Shown one piece after another: positions 1 to 5,381 of a DNA stretch of 5,381 bases. Origin of the DNA: Actinomycetota bacterium (GTDB lineage: Bacteria; Actinomycetota; Acidimicrobiia; Acidimicrobiales; Ilumatobacteraceae); NCBI GenBank assembly GCA_005800965.1, contig SYEA01000073.1, positions 1 through 5,381 on the forward strand. Reading direction: 5' to 3'. The notes below the pieces were generated by a model that was not told the origin of the DNA, did no database searches, and saw only the letters and a program-made list of their open reading frames with translations. How positions within the stretch are numbered: position 1 is the first letter of the stretch; each line of letters starts with the position of its first letter. Both the position numbers and the translations under genes were made by a program.

Positions 1-126
1 GTGTTCGTGGCTCAGTCGATCAAGCCACAGGCTCGTACGCTGGCCGAAACCCGCGGGCTTACGTGGAAAGAAATCGACTACGACGAACTGCGCGGTCGCC
101 GCGTGGATGAACTGAGGCTGTTTTGA
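1..126 (+). CDS. nucS: Endonuclease NucS/EndoMS, C-terminal fragment (5' end outside window)
   Basis: The first 41 codons in frame 1 read into TGA at 124-126. The fragment holds IKPQARTLAE (residues 7-16), then an IDYDELRG segment, and ends in DELRLF. This closely resembles the end of mycobacterial NucS as I remember it (IKPQAR, then LDYDxMRG, then EYRLF at the C-terminus). NucS is a single-chain endonuclease that cuts mismatched double-stranded DNA and carries out non-canonical mismatch repair in actinobacteria and many archaea, which lack MutS/MutL. In that family the C-terminal tail is the sliding-clamp-binding peptide, and the ELRLF ending here fits a beta-clamp motif. The catalytic nuclease residues lie upstream of the window and cannot be checked. 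GTG at position 1 is only a Val codon inside the gene, not a start. The stop overlaps the start of the next gene. Confidence 0.88.
   Translation: MFVAQSIKPQARTLAETRGLTWKEIDYDELRGRRVDELRLF
114..117 (+). promoter_or_regulatory. Ribosome binding site supporting the TTG start at 123
   Basis: GAGG at 114-117, inside the last codons of nucS, lies five bases before the TTG at 123-125. It supports that start over the downstream ATG at 141, and it suggests that ribosomes finishing nucS reinitiate on the acetyltransferase. Confidence 0.55.
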
Positions 127-623
127 CCTTGATTCGCGACATGCAGGCCGGCGATCTAGCCGCGGTGATGCGGATGAACAACGGCAACGTGCCAGCGGTG
201 TCGTTGATCGATCTCGACGAGCTACAACAAGACGTGCGACTAGCCGAGCACGCTCTTGTCATGACCGACACCGCCACCAGCGAACCCCACGGCTTTTGCA
301 CCACTTTTGCCAGTGGAATTAACGAAGATCTCGGCGTCAACTACGCCTGGTTCGCTGCTCGCTACCCCGCTTTTGTGTATCTCGACCGCGTGGTCATTGA
401 TACACCATTCCAATCACAAGGCCGCGGTGAATTGTTGTACGCGGAGGTCGAGCGACGCATTCGCGCCACAGGTAATACCGACTTGTTTGTCTGCGAAGTC
501 AACCTGCAACCCCGCAACGAAGGTTCGCTGCGATTTCACTCCCGTCTAGGTTTTGAACAAGTTGGCGAGCAAGAGTCAAAGCCGGGGCTCATCGTGGCGA
601 TGCTCGCCAAACGCCTCGTTTAA
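123..623 (+). CDS. GNAT-family N-acetyltransferase (COG3818-like)
   Basis: This 166-residue cytoplasmic protein is a predicted acetyl-CoA-dependent N-acetyltransferase with unknown substrate. The pyrophosphate-binding loop QSQGRG (residues 97-102) fits the Q/RxxGxG/A signature of GNAT motif A and follows the beta-strand YLDRVVID (86-93). Near the end, EVNLQPRNEGSLRFHSRLGF (125-144) resembles the ExNxxPxNxxSxxFHxxLGF block of a single-domain GNAT subfamily, as does the early NNGNVPAVS (19-27). The TTG start at 123 keeps the first beta-strand (LIRDM); starting at ATG 141 would remove it. The start overlaps the nucS stop as TTGA, so translation is probably coupled. Length is normal for a single GNAT domain, with no signal peptide or membrane segment. 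Acetylation of a repair factor is conceivable from the coupling but is not shown by the sequence. Confidence 0.85.
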   Translation: MTLIRDMQAGDLAAVMRMNNGNVPAVSLIDLDELQQDVRLAEHALVMTDTATSEPHGFCTTFASGINEDLGVNYAWFAARYPAFVYLDRVVIDTPFQSQGRGELLYAEVERRIRATGNTDLFVCEVNLQPRNEGSLRFHSRLGFEQVGEQESKPGLIVAMLAKRLV

Positions 624-638
624 CGCCACCTGCAACAA

Positions 639-666
639 CACGTGTTGCGCAGGTGCGCAACACGTG
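639..666. terminator. Perfect 12-bp hairpin between convergent genes, probable bidirectional terminator
   Basis: CACGTGTTGCGC (639-650) and GCGCAACACGTG (655-666) are exact reverse complements around a 4-base AGGT loop. The hairpin begins 16 bases after the GNAT stop and ends 9 bases before the stop of the convergent SDR gene, so it can serve both transcripts. No U-tract directly follows the stem on either strand. The nearest T-run (680-686) is 13 bases away and inside the SDR coding region. It may act as a tail-less terminator or as a 3'-end stabiliser. The left arm also lies in a second palindrome, CAACACGTGTTG (636-647), so alternative folding is possible. Confidence 0.65.
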
Positions 667-675
667 ACTAGCGCG

Positions 676-1599
676 TTACTTTTTTTGTGGTTGTGGCCAC
701 GATCCGGGGCGTCCGTCCATTCCGGAGTTTGCGCGCGACTTGGCAAGCAGCTCTTCGACGATTGGCCCGAGGCGAGTCGGGTCATCCACAGGGTCATGCG
801 ACGGGCCGCGCACCCAACCTTCGGCAACCGCAAACGAGCGACCACTGGTTTCAAACACTCGACCAGTCACATCTTTGCTCTCGACTGAAGCCAACCACGT
901 GACAATCGGTGCAATCCAGCGCGGTGACTGGGCTTCACGCTCTTCGTCAGTCGGCGGAGTGGGTTGCAGGTTTTCAGTCATGCGGGTGAGCGCAACAGGT
1001 GCTACCGCGTTAACAGTCACGCCGTAACGCGCCAACTCGAGTGCGGTGATGACGGTGAAGGCTGCGATACCGGCTTTGGCTGCCCCATAGTTGGCTTGGC
1101 CGATGTTGCCGTAGATACCCGACACTGAAGTGGTGTTGATGATGCGACCATCGACGGGCTTGCCGGCCTTTGATTGATCGCGCCAGTAGGCGGCAGCAAA
1201 GTGTGACGGCGCGAATGTGCCCTTCAGGTGCACCTTGATGACCGAATCCCATTCGAGTTCGCTCATGTTGGCCATCATGCGGTCGCGCAAGATGCCGGCG
1301 TTGTTGACCACACCGTGGAGATCGCCGAACGTGTCAACTGCTGCTTTGATCAAACGCTCAGCGCCCTCGAACGACGAAATGTCGTCACCATTGGAAATTG
1401 CCTTGCCACCCATGGCTTCGATTTCGGCTACCACTTGGTTGGCCGGCGAAACATCGCCACCACTGCCGTCTACACCGGCGCCCAAGTCGTTCACTACGAC
1501 GTGGGCACCATGGCGCGCCAGACTCAGCGCATGTTCACGCCCGATTCCGCGACCTGCTCCGGTGACAACCACCACTCGACCTGCACATAATTTGGCCAT
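676..1599 (-). CDS. SDR-family dehydrogenase, MFE-2/3-hydroxyacyl-CoA dehydrogenase-like
   Basis: This 307-residue Rossmann-fold oxidoreductase has the classical SDR elements: cofactor loop TGAGRGIG (13-20), VVNDLG with Asp38 after beta-2 (favouring NAD over NADP), NNAG (99-102), catalytic Ser158, and Tyr171 with Lys175 in YGAAK. The segment KVHLKGTF (122-129) and the long loop after VVNDLG match the dehydrogenase domain of peroxisomal multifunctional enzyme type 2 and its stand-alone actinobacterial relatives, which oxidise 3-hydroxyacyl-CoA or steroid hydroxyls. His124 sits where many SDRs have the catalytic Asn, as in that subfamily. The usual Pro-Gly after the catalytic helix is Pro-Val (201-202). 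ATG at 1599 is chosen because it starts MAKLCAGRVVVVTG and has a strong SD; a TTG at 1647 would add 16 unlikely residues. The roughly 45-residue C-terminal tail after the Rossmann core ends in PQPQKK. The exact substrate is unknown. Confidence 0.9.
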   Translation of the reverse strand: MAKLCAGRVVVVTGAGRGIGREHALSLARHGAHVVVNDLGAGVDGSGGDVSPANQVVAEIEAMGGKAISNGDDISSFEGAERLIKAAVDTFGDLHGVVNNAGILRDRMMANMSELEWDSVIKVHLKGTFAPSHFAAAYWRDQSKAGKPVDGRIINTTSVSGIYGNIGQANYGAAKAGIAAFTVITALELARYGVTVNAVAPVALTRMTENLQPTPPTDEEREAQSPRWIAPIVTWLASVESKDVTGRVFETSGRSFAVAEGWVRGPSHDPVDDPTRLGPIVEELLAKSRANSGMDGRPGSWPQPQKK

Positions 1600-1605
1600 G
1601 ACTGA

Positions 1606-1614
1606 TCCTTTCCT
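1606..1614 (-). promoter_or_regulatory. Shine-Dalgarno site deciding the SDR start
   Basis: Read on the minus strand, 1614-1606 is AGGAAAGGA, followed by six bases and then the ATG at 1599. This purine-rich site fixes the SDR start at 1599. It is the clearest SD in the window; the GGR, NMO and LLM genes show none. Confidence 0.75.
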
Positions 1615-1622
1615 GGCGTTTT

Positions 1623-1638
1623 CGTCAGATGATTGACG
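1623..1638. repeat. Short inverted repeat in the divergent intergenic region (possible operator)
   Basis: CGTCA (1623-1627) and TGACG (1634-1638) are exact inverted copies separated by GATGAT. The pair lies between the divergent SDR and reductase genes, just upstream of the SDR ribosome site. It could be an operator for a dimeric regulator or a small 5'-leader hairpin. Five-base arms can arise by chance, so confidence is low. Confidence 0.3.
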
Positions 1639-1645
1639 CTGTCGC

Positions 1646-1651
1646 AATCTA
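1646..1651 (-). promoter_or_regulatory. Candidate -10 element of the SDR gene
   Basis: The minus strand of 1651-1646 reads TAGATT, fitting the actinobacterial TAnnnT pattern. It would place the transcript start near 1639 and give a leader of about 40 bases containing the SD. No convincing -35 element is visible at normal spacing, so this is inference. Confidence 0.3.
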
Positions 1652-1655
1652 GTCT
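1650..1655 (+). promoter_or_regulatory. Candidate -10 element for a leaderless reductase transcript
   Basis: TAGTCT fits TAnnnT and ends 8 bases before the GTG at 1664. Because no SD precedes that GTG, transcription may start at or next to the start codon, giving a leaderless mRNA as is common in actinobacteria. The element overlaps the opposite-strand TAGATT by two bases (1650-1651). Inference from spacing only. Confidence 0.3.
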
Positions 1656-1663
1656 CTCAACGC

Positions 1664-2851
1664 GTGACGAGACACCTTGACGTACTGGTAGTCGGCGCCG
1701 GGCCGGCGGGCGTTGCTGCTGCATTGACCGCCAAGCGACTCGGGTTGAGCGTGCAGTTAATTGATAAAGCCACATTTCCCCGCGACAAATGTTGTGGTGA
1801 CGGCCTCACAACGGGGGCGTTGCGCTTGCTCGACCAGTTGGGCTTGCGCCCCGACACGGTGGCCAGCTGGAAGGTGTGTCGCGATGTGAGCCTGCGTTCA
1901 CCGTCCGGACGCATGATTGATTTGCAGTTGCCCGACGACGGCCAATTTGCTGCCATCGCCACACGTCTCGATCTCGATGCTGCACTCGTCAACCACGCGC
2001 GTGAATGCGACGTGGAGATCCGCGAAGGGGTCGGTTTTGTTGACATCACTCGTGATGGCGATTACCACGTGACCACCAGCGATGGTGAAGTAACCGCCCG
2101 CGTGGTCATCGCTGCCGACGGCATGTGGTCACCCGTGCGCAAAGTGATGCAACCCGACCGTGCGCCATACCTCGGCGAGTGGCATGCCCTGCGTCAATAC
2201 GCCCACCATGTGACTGGCCCGGCCAGCGAAAAGTTGTACGTGTGGTTCGAACCTGATTTGCTGCCGGGATACGCGTGGTCGTTTCCATTGACTGACGGCC
2301 GAGTCAACATCGGCTTCGGCATTTTGCGCGGCGCATCGCACAAGCCAGGCGACATGAAGGCCGTGTGGGCCGACTTGTTGTCGCGCGACCATGTGCGCCA
2401 AGCTCTCGGCAACACTGCCGTGCTCGATGACAAGTTGAGCGCCTGGCCGATACCAGCCCGCGTCACTTCGACAACTCTGCACGTTGACAACGTGTTGTTC
2501 GTTGGTGATGCTGCCTGTGTCACTGACGTGCTCACCGGTGAGGGCATCGGCCAAGCATTGCTCTCGGGCATGCTCGCGGGCACAGCAGCCGCCGACCAGC
2601 AACCAGGTCGTGCCTACCGGCGGGCGATGCGCCAACACTTTTTTGCCGATCATCGGATGTCAAATCTGCTTGGCCGCGTGCTTGCCAACGAGCGCATGGC
2701 GCGTGCAACACTGCGAATTGTCGATGGCGGCACCTGGCGCAAACAAAAATTCGTGCGCTGGATGTTTGAAGACGAGCCACGCGCCAGCGCCCTCACGCCC
2801 CGCCGTTGGCACCGCGGCTACCTCTCGTCGCCCGGTGCTTACACCAAGTAA
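1664..2851 (+). CDS. Geranylgeranyl reductase family FAD-dependent oxidoreductase
   Basis: This 395-residue flavoprotein is predicted to reduce isoprenoid double bonds in a lipid or quinone side chain, using FAD. Visible motifs, in order, are the dinucleotide-binding GAGPAG (11-16) in a typical beta-alpha-beta start, the substrate/FAD-side FPRDKCCGDGL (38-48), the mid-protein ADGMWSPVR (151-159), YAWSFP (203-208) followed by eight residues and GFG (217-219), and GDAACVTDVLTGEGIGQAL (281-299), the second FAD-contact block. The YxWxFPx7-8GxG signature is specific to the geranylgeranyl reductase family within the PHBH-like flavoproteins and separates it from ordinary aromatic hydroxylases. The mycobacterial relative MenJ reduces one isoprene of menaquinone; archaeal relatives saturate ether lipids. 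No transmembrane helix is obvious, so membrane contact would be peripheral. GTG 1664 gives a standard N-terminus without an SD. No polyprenyl synthase or quinone gene is adjacent, so the substrate is open. Confidence 0.87.
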   Translation: MTRHLDVLVVGAGPAGVAAALTAKRLGLSVQLIDKATFPRDKCCGDGLTTGALRLLDQLGLRPDTVASWKVCRDVSLRSPSGRMIDLQLPDDGQFAAIATRLDLDAALVNHARECDVEIREGVGFVDITRDGDYHVTTSDGEVTARVVIAADGMWSPVRKVMQPDRAPYLGEWHALRQYAHHVTGPASEKLYVWFEPDLLPGYAWSFPLTDGRVNIGFGILRGASHKPGDMKAVWADLLSRDHVRQALGNTAVLDDKLSAWPIPARVTSTTLHVDNVLFVGDAACVTDVLTGEGIGQALLSGMLAGTAAADQQPGRAYRRAMRQHFFADHRMSNLLGRVLANERMARATLRIVDGGTWRKQKFVRWMFEDEPRASALTPRRWHRGYLSSPGAYTK

Positions 2852-2860
2852 TCTCGCCAC

Positions 2861-3829
2861 ATGCGCACACGACTCACAGAAATGTTGGGAATTGAATTTC
2901 CCGTAATGCTCGCCGGCATGGGTGGGGTTTCCTATCACGAACTCGTCGCTGCAGTCAGCGAGGCTGGCGGCATCGGCACGCTCGGGGCGTCCACCATGCG
3001 CGACCACGAGCTACCCGAAGAAATGCGCAAGGTGCGCGAACTCACCAAGAAGCCGTTCGGTGTTGACCTCCTTACCGCACTTCCCAATCAAGTGGATTCG
3101 GGCATCAAGGCAGTCATCGAAGGTGGTGCGTCAATCTTCGTTGCCGGCCTTGGTGTGCCGCGCGAGGTGATTGACCTGTTGCACCAAAAAAATATCCTCG
3201 TTGGGTCAATGTGCGGAAAGGTAAAACACGCAGTTGCTGCTGTGGCCAGCGGGTGCGACTTTGTCGTTGCGCAGGGCACCGAGGCGGGCGGTCACACGGG
3301 TCTCGTGGCCACGATTGCCTTGGTTCCCCAGGTGGTGGATGCAGTCGGAGACAAGGTGCCAGTCGTTGCTGCTGGTGGACTGTTCGACGGTCGCGGTCTG
3401 GCCGCCTCACTCGCACTTGGTGCCGATGGCGTGTGGATCGGTACACGCTTCATCGCCACGCCCGAGGCTCGCGCCGTGAATGGATACAAAGATCAGTTGC
3501 TTGCCACCAGCGAAGACGGCACAACCATCAGTCGCGCATACACCGGCAAAACTTGTCGCGTCGTGGCCAACGACTGGACTCGCCACTACGACAAGAACCC
3601 GGCCGACCTCCAGCCGTTTCCGCAGCAAGCAGTTGCGTCGATGCAGGCCGGTGTCAACCACCTTGGCTTTCCAACGGGCACCGAGGTCGACACGTCACGC
3701 GAGTTCTACCCCGCCGGGCAAGGTGTCGGCTCGATCAACGATTTGGTGCCAGCCGGCGAGTTGGTGCGACGCATCGTTTCCGAAGCATCGGCCGTGTTGG
3801 CCCGCGTCGGAAATATTCGCGCTAGATAA
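2861..3829 (+). CDS. Nitronate monooxygenase / FabK-like FMN-dependent TIM-barrel enzyme
   Basis: The 322-residue protein belongs to the nitronate monooxygenase (2-nitropropane dioxygenase) family, which uses FMN and oxygen to oxidise alkyl nitronates; the same fold includes enoyl-ACP reductase FabK. The N-terminal FPVMLAGMGGVS (13-24) is the first barrel strand and FMN region. AQGTEAGGHTG (137-147) carries the conserved His145 that acts as catalytic base in nitronate monooxygenases. AAGGLFDGRGLAASLALGAD (170-189) and the following GVWIGTRF (190-197) form the phosphate-binding end of the barrel. Length is normal. The ATG at 2861 lies 9 bases after the reductase stop, so the two genes are probably cotranscribed, and no SD is visible. 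Its 3' end overlaps the convergent LLM gene by 8 bases. FabK-type activity cannot be excluded from sequence alone. Confidence 0.87.
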   Translation: MRTRLTEMLGIEFPVMLAGMGGVSYHELVAAVSEAGGIGTLGASTMRDHELPEEMRKVRELTKKPFGVDLLTALPNQVDSGIKAVIEGGASIFVAGLGVPREVIDLLHQKNILVGSMCGKVKHAVAAVASGCDFVVAQGTEAGGHTGLVATIALVPQVVDAVGDKVPVVAAGGLFDGRGLAASLALGADGVWIGTRFIATPEARAVNGYKDQLLATSEDGTTISRAYTGKTCRVVANDWTRHYDKNPADLQPFPQQAVASMQAGVNHLGFPTGTEVDTSREFYPAGQGVGSINDLVPAGELVRRIVSEASAVLARVGNIRAR

Positions 3830-4868
3830 GTGCGCGCAGTGCGCCGAGTGCACCAACATGGTCGTTGCCGACCGGGCTGACCGACAACATCGTCACACCT
3901 GCAGCACGAAACGCCGCCACACGTTCGCGCACATAGCCCGCTGGCCCCACCAGGTTGGTGAGCTCTAACATTTCACGCGGCACTGCGCGGGCTGCTTCAT
4001 CTTTCTTGCCGGATAGATACAGATCTTGAATCTCTGCTGCCTCTTGCTCATAGCCGTACTCGCGGCAGATGTCGTTGTAGAAGTTCTTGCCGCGCGCACC
4101 CATGCCACCCACGTACAGCGCCACGTTCGGGCGTGCCATGTCGAGCACCTTGTCTTTGGCTTCACCCACCAACGACTCGTCGATGGCCAACAGTCCGCCA
4201 GCCGAAATCTCGAGTGGCTTCAGCGACGGTGATCGCTTGGCTAGACCCTTCTTGAGTGCTGCGCCCCAGACTTGCTCGAACTTGTCAGGCATGAAGAACA
4301 CGGGCAGCCAACCGTCGGCGAGTTCTGCCGTTGCCTCCACACTCAAATCTTTCAGCGAAGCCCACCACACCGGAATGTCAGCCCGCACCGGATGATTGAT
4401 CAGCTTCAGCGGTTTGCCCATGCCGGTGCCTTGGCCGGCAGGCAGTGGCACCTGCACGGTCTGGCCGGTGTACGACAAACCTTTCTCGCGCTTCCAGACT
4501 TCGCGACACACCTCGATGTATTCCTTGATGCGCTGCATGGGCTTTTCGTATGCCACACCATGGAAGCCCTCGACGACTTGGGGCCCCGAGGCGCCCAGCC
4601 CGAGGATGAAGCGACCGTTCGAAACGTAATCGCAACCAGCGGCAGTCATTGCCGTGAGCGGTGCCGTGCGTGAATACACGTTGATGATGCCCGTGCCGAT
4701 TTCTACCCGCGATGTGATGGCTGACAAATACCCAACCTGGGAGATGGCGTCAAAGCTGTACGCCTCGGGAATCCACACCACATCCAGCCCGACTTTTTCC
4801 AGTTCGGCCACTCGACGCGCACCCTCGACGAAACCACCGGCATAACTCATCAGCATGGAAATTTTCAT
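3822..4868 (-). CDS. LLM-class F420-dependent oxidoreductase (Rv3520c-like)
   Basis: This 348-residue luciferase-like monooxygenase fold is predicted to use coenzyme F420, as assigned to the Rv3520c-type subfamily. Features matching that group from memory are the start MKISMLMSYAGGF (1-13), VWIPEAYSFDA (31-41), GRFILGLGASGPQVVEGFHG (85-104), GTGMGKPLKLINHP (147-160), YVGGMGARGKNFYNDI (252-267) and GYEQEAAEIQDLYLSGKKDE (272-291). In M. tuberculosis the relative lies near sterol-catabolism genes; the substrate is not known to me. ATG 4868 is preferred over the in-frame ATGs at codons 5 and 7 because it aligns with the family N-terminus. No SD is visible, and the start codon sits inside a 28-bp palindrome. 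It lies 75 bases downstream of the acyl-CoA synthetase gene on the same strand. Use of FMN instead of F420 cannot be ruled out. Confidence 0.88.
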   Translation of the reverse strand: MKISMLMSYAGGFVEGARRVAELEKVGLDVVWIPEAYSFDAISQVGYLSAITSRVEIGTGIINVYSRTAPLTAMTAAGCDYVSNGRFILGLGASGPQVVEGFHGVAYEKPMQRIKEYIEVCREVWKREKGLSYTGQTVQVPLPAGQGTGMGKPLKLINHPVRADIPVWWASLKDLSVEATAELADGWLPVFFMPDKFEQVWGAALKKGLAKRSPSLKPLEISAGGLLAIDESLVGEAKDKVLDMARPNVALYVGGMGARGKNFYNDICREYGYEQEAAEIQDLYLSGKKDEAARAVPREMLELTNLVGPAGYVRERVAAFRAAGVTMLSVSPVGNDHVGALGALRALI

Positions 4869-4875
4869 GCTGATG
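4848..4875. repeat. 28-bp near-perfect palindrome over the LLM start codon
   Basis: CATCAGCATG (4848-4857) and CATGCTGATG (4866-4875) are exact inverted 10-base arms. In the 8-base centre, three inner pairs (AAA/TTT, 4859-4864) also match, so only the 4858/4865 pair breaks a 28-bp palindrome. The LLM start codon (4868-4866) opens the right arm. In the mRNA this could fold into a stem that hides the start; in DNA it has the size of a dimeric-regulator operator. Part of it is coding, so chance and codon constraint contribute. Confidence 0.6.
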
Positions 4876-4943
4876 GAAACGTAGTCGGTTCAACCGCCAA
4901 GCGACGAGGTCGCCGAAGACGGACGATTTGTCGACTCGAGCGA

Positions 4944-5381
4944 TTAGTTGACTTGACGAGTGCGACCGACCCAGTACGGGGCACGGAGGTCCTTTTTCAG
5001 GATCTTGCCGCTCGGGTTGCGTGGAAGAGCATCCGCCCACGCAACCTTCTTGGGTGTCTTGAAGCCGGCCAATTGCGTGCGTCCGAAGGCGACGATGTCG
5101 TCTTCGGTCACCTCGACACCGGGCTTGCGCACCCCGATTGCCAACGGCACTTCACCCCAACGGTCATCGGGAATGCCGATGACTGCGACGTCGGCCACGG
5201 CGGCGTGCTTCATCAAGGCGTTTTCCACCTCGGCTGGGTACACGTTCTCGCCACCTGACACGATCATGTCCTTCACGCGATCGTGGATGTACACGTATCC
5301 GGCTTTGTCGGTGTAGCCGGCATCGCCGGTGTAAAACCAGCCGTTGCGGATGGACTTCGCAGTTTCCTCCGGCATGTTCCA
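4944..5381 (-). CDS. Acyl-CoA synthetase (AMP-forming, ANL family), C-terminal part (5' end outside window)
   Basis: The visible 145 residues enter at the right edge in frame as WNMPEETA and end at TAA (4946-4944). They hold the hinge-side YTGD (17-20), GYVYIHDRVKDMIVSGGENV (28-47) and YPAEVE (48-53) blocks, and the C-terminal PSGKILKKDLR (123-133) with the conserved adenylation lysine at residue 126 of the fragment. These are standard motifs of fatty-acyl-CoA and related carboxylate-CoA ligases, which activate an acid with ATP to acyl-AMP and then transfer it to CoA. The N-terminal AMP-binding core and acid-binding pocket lie outside the window, so chain length or aromatic preference cannot be inferred. 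The gene is upstream of the LLM gene on the same strand and may be cotranscribed with it, with a 75-base gap and no strong terminator between. Confidence 0.9.
   Translation of the reverse strand, partial: WNMPEETAKSIRNGWFYTGDAGYTDKAGYVYIHDRVKDMIVSGGENVYPAEVENALMKHAAVADVAVIGIPDDRWGEVPLAIGVRKPGVEVTEDDIVAFGRTQLAGFKTPKKVAWADALPRNPSGKILKKDLRAPYWVGRTRQVN

Noticed and set aside
680..686. T7 run as the U-tract of the 639-666 hairpin
   Set aside because: It starts 13 bases past the stem and encodes the Gln-Lys-Lys end of the SDR on the other strand, so it is not a normal intrinsic-terminator tail.
1217..1636. 139-codon plus-strand open frame opposite the SDR gene and its promoter region
   Set aside because: Low-complexity Ser/Pro/Thr-rich translation, with no motif. 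It mirrors the codon bias of the SDR gene.
1600..1647. Longer SDR start at TTG 1647, adding 16 residues (MRQRQSSDENARKGSV)
   Set aside because: The extension is hydrophilic, precedes the normal family N-terminus, and contains the SD for the ATG at 1599. It also covers the likely promoter region.
2129..2653. 174-codon minus-strand open frame opposite the reductase gene
   Set aside because: No domain motif, and it is fully antisense to a gene with strong FAD and YxWxFP signatures.
3186..3192. A7 run in the NMO-type gene as a programmed slippage or phase-variation site
   Set aside because: The frame runs intact through it (HQKNILVG) and the motifs on both sides fit one continuous protein.
3211..3825. 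204-codon plus-strand open frame inside the NMO-type gene
   Set aside because: It is Arg/Ser/Cys-rich with no recognisable motif, and lies in another frame of a well-supported gene. It is the expected product of G+C-rich codon use.
4901..4913. GCGAC-GAG-GTCGC hairpin between the ligase and LLM genes as a terminator
   Set aside because: The stem is only 5 bp with no U-tract on the minus strand. It is too weak to separate the two genes.

Overview
The window looks like chromosomal DNA from an actinobacterium with moderately high G+C. The evidence is a C-terminal fragment that reads like the mismatch nuclease NucS (EndoMS), a predicted F420-dependent luciferase-like oxidoreductase of the Rv3520c type, a VHLKGTF-type SDR common in actinobacterial acyl-CoA metabolism, frequent GTG/TTG starts, and several genes without a Shine-Dalgarno sequence. 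My best guess is an Acidimicrobiia/Ilumatobacter-like lineage. That guess rests on remembered resemblance, not on a search.

Layout, left to right. (1) Positions 1-623, plus strand: the 3' end of nucS overlaps by 4 bases (TTGA) a small GNAT acetyltransferase. (2) Positions 639-666: a perfect 12-bp hairpin between convergent genes. (3) Positions 676-1599, minus strand: an SDR related to the dehydrogenase domain of peroxisomal multifunctional enzyme type 2. (4) Positions 1600-1663: a short divergent control region. (5) Positions 1664-3829, plus strand: a geranylgeranyl-reductase-family FAD enzyme, then 9 bases later a nitronate monooxygenase/FabK-like FMN enzyme. (6) Positions 3822-4868, minus strand: the LLM oxidoreductase, overlapping the previous gene tail to tail by 8 bases. 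(7) Positions 4944-5381, minus strand: the C-terminal part of an acyl-CoA synthetase that runs off the window. It lies upstream of the LLM gene on the same strand.

Functionally, nucS-GNAT is a separate unit. The rest is a cluster of acyl/isoprenoid redox genes: an AMP-forming ligase that makes acyl-CoA, an SDR that could act on 3-hydroxyacyl-CoA, an F420-type oxidoreductase, an FMN oxidase and a prenyl/lipid reductase. This suits lipid, sterol or terpenoid metabolism, but no substrate can be read from the sequence. I see no mobile element, CRISPR array, tRNA or rRNA. I do not see an obviously new multi-gene system. The most unusual signal is a 28-bp near-perfect palindrome that contains the start codon of the LLM gene.
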